Source: an uncultured Bacilli bacterium
Lineage (GTDB): Bacteria > Bacillota_I > Bacilli_A > RF39 > UBA660
Assembly (NCBI GenBank): GCA_934162125.1
Contig: CAKPHU010000003.1
Location: 62,001 to 126,000, forward strand
Direction: 5' to 3'
DNA length: 64,000 nucleotides
The notes beneath the pieces are model-generated. The model saw only the letters and a list, made by a program, of their open reading frames with translations, was not told the origin of the DNA and searched no databases. The position numbers and the translations under genes are program-made. Of the stretch, positions 60,468 through 64,000 are shown piece after piece (within the stretch, counting starts at the first letter, position 1; the number at the start of each line of letters is the position of its first letter).

Positions 60468-61166
60468 ATGAAGAATAAAAAGTTAATAATGATAATAGTT
60501 GGGTCAGCGGTTTTACTAATTGCAATTGGAGTTATACTTTTCATAATATTAGCAAATAAATATGAACGTTTTATTGAAATAGATGTTTCTGATTGTGTTG
60601 AAAAAGTATGTGAAAAGACAGTTAAGTTTAATAAGAATACTTTGACTTTAACTAATGATAAAAATAATAGTGGTACATTAAAAGTAAACGGAAAGGAAAA
60701 AATAATTATAGATAATGGTTTTCCTAAACTTAGAAATAAGATTTATACTTTTGATGATAATGTAGTTGCTGGTATAGATGTGTCTGAATATCAAACTAAT
60801 TTATATATTGCTCCATTAGGTAAAGATGATACAGTAATATCAATATTAGTAGAGAATACAGGAATGACTTTGTATGATTATAAAATAGAAGATATTTTAG
60901 ATGAAGATGAAAAAGTTACTGGTAAGAAGATAACATTATATGGAACATCATTTATAAGTGAAGATACATTTATATATGGTGTGACAAAAGATACAATGGT
61001 TAAATTAGATAGTTGTGAAGCTTATACTAAAAATAAAGATAGAGCTGTAGTTGGAATATATGAAATTGATTATTTAAATAAGGAATTCTCTGATATAAAG
61101 AAAGTAGAAGAAACTACATTAGAGAATTATAAAGATTTTAAGAATTTATGTTCAGAAACTAATTAA
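60468..61166 (+). CDS. Single-pass membrane protein following the pilin-like gene
   Basis: A 232-residue protein with a membrane helix at about 6-29 and an extracellular domain. Cysteines occur in SDCVEKVCEKT, DSCEAYT and NLCSETN. The start follows TAGGAGG, 8 bases after the pilin-like stop, so they are co-transcribed. I recognise no family. It may stabilise or process its large neighbour; this is inference from the operon. Confidence 0.78.
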   Translation: MKNKKLIMIIVGSAVLLIAIGVILFIILANKYERFIEIDVSDCVEKVCEKTVKFNKNTLTLTNDKNNSGTLKVNGKEKIIIDNGFPKLRNKIYTFDDNVVAGIDVSEYQTNLYIAPLGKDDTVISILVENTGMTLYDYKIEDILDEDEKVTGKKITLYGTSFISEDTFIYGVTKDTMVKLDSCEAYTKNKDRAVVGIYEIDYLNKEFSDIKKVEETTLENYKDFKNLCSETN

Positions 61167-61173
61167 AATAAGA

Positions 61174-61206
61174 GGTAGGAAAGCAAAGTGCTTTTTTACC
61201 TTTTTT
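61174..61206 (+). terminator. Intrinsic terminator
   Basis: Eleven-base-pair stem (61174-61184 with 61190-61200, two G-U pairs), loop AAAGT, then T6. Confidence 0.82.
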
Positions 61207-61216
61207 ATTGTATAAT
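61188..61216 (+). promoter_or_regulatory. Possible promoter of the NUDIX gene, nested in terminator
   Basis: TATAAT at 61211-61216 with GTGCTT (61188-61193, terminator 3' arm) 17 bases upstream. Confidence 0.5.
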
Positions 61217-61235
61217 TTTAGTAGGAGGAGTTGAA

Positions 61236-61754
61236 ATGAAAGAGACAATATATAATTATGATTATTTAAAGAATGAAGATATAACAGAAGTTGTGGTAAG
61301 AACAAAAGCTTTAATAATTAATAATGGAAATATAATATTAGGAAATGAAAATAATATATATCAATTTCCAGGAGGTCATTTAGAAGAAAATGAAACTTTT
61401 GAAGAGTGTTTGAAACGCGAAGTATCAGAAGAGACAGGAATAGAACTTGATGATAGTGAGATAAAAAGACCTTTTATGAAAGTGGTTTATATGAATAAAA
61501 ACTGGCCAGATGTAGGAAAGAACAGAAAAGCTGAAATATATTATTATTTGATTGAAACTGTTAAGAAACCAGATATGAATAAGGTTAATTATACGGAACA
61601 TGAGAAACAAGGTAATTTTAAATTGGAGTTTATTCCTTTAGAAGAAGCTGTTGATATTATTCAAAAAAACATTCCAAATAATGAGAAGAATAAAGTTATA
61701 GCACCAGATATGATAATGGCTATAACAGAGTATTTACATCAATGTGAAGATTAA
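61236..61754 (+). CDS. NUDIX hydrolase
   Basis: A 172-residue NUDIX protein. The box is GGHLEENETFEECLKREVSE followed by ETGIEL, with all Glu ligands intact. Start ATG 61236 follows GGAGGAG; the frame is open further upstream only across the terminator. NUDIX enzymes cut nucleoside diphosphates linked to another group; the substrate is not evident. It is a single-gene unit. Confidence 0.88.
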   Translation: MKETIYNYDYLKNEDITEVVVRTKALIINNGNIILGNENNIYQFPGGHLEENETFEECLKREVSEETGIELDDSEIKRPFMKVVYMNKNWPDVGKNRKAEIYYYLIETVKKPDMNKVNYTEHEKQGNFKLEFIPLEEAVDIIQKNIPNNEKNKVIAPDMIMAITEYLHQCED

Positions 61755-61785
61755 GGGATAGCGTTTTAGTTTTTGCCGTAAAAAA

Positions 61786-61816
61786 AATAAAAATCAGTTA
61801 AACTGGTTTTTATTTT
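61786..61816 (+). terminator. Intrinsic terminator of the NUDIX gene
   Basis: Twelve-base-pair stem (61786-61797 with 61803-61814, one G-U pair), loop TTAAA, short T-rich tail. Confidence 0.78.
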
Positions 61817-61826
61817 GAACTTTTTG

Positions 61827-61835
61827 TGGTATTAT
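61827..61835 (+). promoter_or_regulatory. Extended -10 promoter of the pilin-BspA gene
   Basis: TGGTATTAT (TATTAT 61830-61835); -35 region only T-rich. Confidence 0.5.
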
Positions 61836-61870
61836 GGAGATAATAATAAGTGAGTTTGGTAGGAGTGTTT

Positions 61871-64000
61871 ATGAAAAAAGAAAAAGGGTTTACCTTAGTT
61901 GAGTTATTGGCGGTAATTGTTATTATGGCTATTTTATTAATGGTTGCAATTCCAGCTGTTAGTAGAATACTTGAAGATGTTAGAAAGAGAACTTTTGTCA
62001 ATGAGGCAAAAACTGTTTATAATGAAGCGACAAATAAATATATTAGTGAGTCTGCGCAAGGTTTTGAAATAAAGAAGATTAGTTCAGAAGATGATTCGGC
62101 TATTGAAATGCGCGGAGAAAAATTAAGATATTGTGTCATTTTAGATGATAAGGGGAAAGTAAGTAAATTAGCTGTTTCTAATGATAGATATTATATTATG
62201 TTAGATAAAGTTAAAAGCGTTGATTCAATAAAAAAAGGCAACGTTTATACTGGTAAGCTAAAAAATATGGATTGTACATCAGAAGTAGAAGATTTCAAAC
62301 CTAAAGTTGATTGTAATTACACGGGAAAATTTGAAAAAAATGCAAAGTATATAAATGGACAATATACTTATACATATAATGGAACAAATGGTTGGGCAGT
62401 TGAATTGACAGATAAAGCCTCAACTGATCCAGTTAATACAAGAGTGTGTGATGCAGTAGGTGGTAAGCCTATAGTTAGTGCTTATAAAATGTTCTATGAT
62501 AGTAAAGCTAGTTCTATTGATTTATCAGAATTTGATACAAGTCAGATAACAAACATGAGTTTTATGTTTGCGAGAACTGAAGCTGCAAGTTTAGATTTAA
62601 GTAAATTTAATACAAGTAAAGTAAAGAATATGAGAGCAATGTTTAACGAGAATAGGGCTTCATCATTGGATTTGAGTAGTTTTGATACAAGTAATGTTAC
62701 AGATATGGGTTATATGTTTTCGTTAAGTAGTGCAACAACAATAAATGTTAGTAGTTTTAATACCAGTAAGGTAACTGATATGCATAGTATGTTTAATTCT
62801 GTTTTAACATCAGAATTGAATGTATCTAATTTTGATACAAGCAATGTAACGGATATGGCTAAGATGTTTTTAGGAAGCAGAATTATAAATTTAGATTTAA
62901 GTAAATTTAACACAAGCAAAGTAACTGATATGTTTGGTATGTTTTGTAAAACTTTGGCTACTACAATTAATATAGATGGATTTGATACAAGTAATGTAAC
63001 AAATATGCATGCAATGTTTGATACAAATTTAGCTACTAATCTTGATGTTAGTGGGTTTGATACAAGTAATGTAACAGATATGGCTTATATGTTCGCTAGA
63101 ACTAATGCTACTACAATTGATGTTAGTCATTTTAATACCAGCAAAGTAACAGATATGCGTGCAATGTTTAATAATAGTAAAGTATTGTCGCTTGATTTAC
63201 GAAACTTTGATACAAGCAACGTTACAGATATGGCTTATATGTTTTCACTTAGTAAAGCAACGATGATAGATGTTAGTAGTTTTAATACCAGTAAAGTAAC
63301 AAATATGATTTGTATGTTTAACTCTGTTTTAGTTCCACAGTTAAATTTGTCTAGTTTTGATACTAGTAATGTAACTGATATGGAACGTATGTTTTTAGGA
63401 AGTAAAATTACAAATTTAGATGTAAGTAAATTTAAAACGAGTAAAGTAACAACTATGAGTGGTATGTTTAGTAAAACTGAAACGACTACAATTGATGTTA
63501 GTGGATTTGACACAAGAAATGTAACGGATATGAGTTATATGTTTGCGATTACTAAAGCTACAAATATAGATGTCAGTAAATTTAAAACGAGTAAAGTAGT
63601 TAATATGAGAGCTATGTTTAATGATTGTCCAACTACGACAATAAATGTAAGTAGCTTTGATACAAGCAATGTTACGGATATGAGTTATATGTTTTCGCAA
63701 ACAAAAGCAACTAACGTAGATGTAAGTAAATTTAAAACGAGTAAAGTAGTTAATATGAGTGCTATGTTTAATGATTGTCCAACTACGACAATAAATGTAA
63801 GTGGATTTGATACAAGTAATGTAACGGATATGTCTTATATGTTTTCAAGAACTAAAGCAACTTCTATTGATGTAAGTAAATTTAATACAAGTAAAGTAAG
63901 AAATATGCAAGCCATGTTTTATTTGAGTTCTTTTTCAAAAGTCAATACAAGTGGATTTGACACTAGAAATGTTACAGATATGAGTCATATGTTTAGGGAT
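61871..64000 (+). CDS. Prepilin-type N-terminus fused to BspA-type repeats (3' end cut by window)
   Basis: At least 710 residues, with no stop before the window end. The start ATG has AGGAG 5 bases upstream. The N-terminus MKKEKGFTLVELLAVIVIMA is a prepilin leader (cleavage at Gly6-Phe7, Glu at +5), followed by a pilin helix and globular part (to about 150) and a short linker domain (CNYTGKFEKNAKYINGQY). From residue 221 there are 19 complete BspA-type units of exactly 25 residues plus the start of a 20th. They mostly alternate F-D-T-S-N-V-T-D-M and F-N/K-T-S-K-V-x-x-M types. The likely product is a surface leucine-rich-repeat protein inserted or polymerised through a pilin-type N-terminus. 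The C-terminal anchor is not visible. Confidence 0.88.
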   Translation, partial: MKKEKGFTLVELLAVIVIMAILLMVAIPAVSRILEDVRKRTFVNEAKTVYNEATNKYISESAQGFEIKKISSEDDSAIEMRGEKLRYCVILDDKGKVSKLAVSNDRYYIMLDKVKSVDSIKKGNVYTGKLKNMDCTSEVEDFKPKVDCNYTGKFEKNAKYINGQYTYTYNGTNGWAVELTDKASTDPVNTRVCDAVGGKPIVSAYKMFYDSKASSIDLSEFDTSQITNMSFMFARTEAASLDLSKFNTSKVKNMRAMFNENRASSLDLSSFDTSNVTDMGYMFSLSSATTINVSSFNTSKVTDMHSMFNSVLTSELNVSNFDTSNVTDMAKMFLGSRIINLDLSKFNTSKVTDMFGMFCKTLATTINIDGFDTSNVTNMHAMFDTNLATNLDVSGFDTSNVTDMAYMFARTNATTIDVSHFNTSKVTDMRAMFNNSKVLSLDLRNFDTSNVTDMAYMFSLSKATMIDVSSFNTSKVTNMICMFNSVLVPQLNLSSFDTSNVTDMERMFLGSKITNLDVSKFKTSKVTTMSGMFSKTETTTIDVSGFDTRNVTDMSYMFAITKATNIDVSKFKTSKVVNMRAMFNDCPTTTINVSSFDTSNVTDMSYMFSQTKATNVDVSKFKTSKVVNMSAMFNDCPTTTINVSGFDTSNVTDMSYMFSRTKATSIDVSKFNTSKVRNMQAMFYLSSFSKVNTSGFDTRNVTDMSHMFRD
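62531..64000 (+). repeat. BspA-type tandem repeat, 75-base period, 20 units visible
   Basis: Units start every 75 bases from 62531 (19 full units to 63955, the 20th cut at 64000) with no indels. Units 3-6 (62681-62980) resemble units 10-13 (63206-63505), giving a 525-base higher-order period. Units 14-15 and 16-17 (63506-63655 and 63656-63805) are nearly identical in their second halves. Confidence 0.92.

Noticed and set aside
62710..63700. Long minus-strand open frames in the repeat region
   Set aside because: They mirror the plus-strand repeats and lack ribosome sites; they are antisense shadows of the BspA-type coding region.
62531..64000. Regular short-period repeats that could be mistaken for a CRISPR array
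   Set aside because: The 75-base period is in frame without stops and encodes BspA-type units; there are no constant repeats with unique spacers and no cas genes.
1..64000. Mycoplasma-type genetic code (TGA as Trp)
   Set aside because: TGA ends several well-defined genes (for example at 4790 and 33673) and Trp is encoded by TGG in conserved motifs.

Overview
The window is a strongly AT-rich bacterial chromosome segment from a low-GC Gram-positive (Bacillota, class Bacilli in the broad sense). Supporting signs are a SUF operon using SufU, a T-box leader before serS, PrkC/PrpC, a YlbF/YmcA-family gene next to miaB, SpoVS and a CotE-like coat protein, several sortases, and many membrane-anchored proteins with Listeria-Bacteroides (InlB-type) or BspA-type (DUF285) repeats. 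TGA is used as a normal stop (for example in the acetyltransferase ending at 4790), so the code is standard and not the Mycoplasma code. Gene content and style resemble the uncultured, reduced-genome gut Bacilli, but this is an inference from gene content. No rRNA, tRNA, transposase, phage or CRISPR array was seen.

Layout. 1-3064: 3' part of a SUF Fe-S operon (sufS fragment, sufU, an unknown gene, sufB). 3227-6013: SSB, HD phosphohydrolase, GNAT, pyrimidine-nucleoside phosphorylase. 6074-8606: thioester-type surface adhesin, its sortase and a membrane protein. 8617-13223: cell-wall cluster with VanY-like and DacA-like carboxypeptidases, a VanZ-RDD fusion and a VanW protein. 13279-16665: SpoVS and unknown envelope proteins. 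16690-20049: T-box leader, M19 dipeptidase, serS and a possible Cys-His-Asp enzyme. 20122-23163: zinc ribbon/TPM/SPFH operon like Bacillus ydjGHI. 23259-27917: CPBP protease, a decayed gene, ankyrin and TPR proteins. 28020-29742: miaB and a ricA-like gene. 29828-33657: two paralogous InlB-repeat proteins around a transglutaminase-like gene. 33673-38143: PLC-like hydrolase (minus strand), cotE-like gene, rpsP-khpA, uppS-cdsA-rseP. 38191-39716: sortase B with an anchored partner. 39747-41757 (minus): GNAT plus M20 peptidase behind an arginine-codon leader peptide. 41852-44251: BspA-like protein. 44329-54853: housekeeping run priA-fmt-rlmN-prpC-prkC-rsgA-rpe with unknown membrane proteins inserted. 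54897-58065: anchored protein and tex. 58147-64000: two proteins with type IV prepilin N-termini (the second carries at least 20 BspA-type repeats and runs off the window), a membrane protein and a NUDIX hydrolase.

Regulation. Most transcription units end in U-tract hairpins and restart tens of bases later at an extended -10 (TGnTATAAT) promoter. In at least three places the upstream terminator hairpin also carries the next promoter's -35 box. The two most interesting regulatory regions are the T-box at 16690-16888 and a candidate trp-like attenuator at 41569-41757 (minus strand), where a 24-codon leader with four consecutive Arg codons precedes mutually exclusive hairpins and an intrinsic terminator in front of an M20 peptidase gene.
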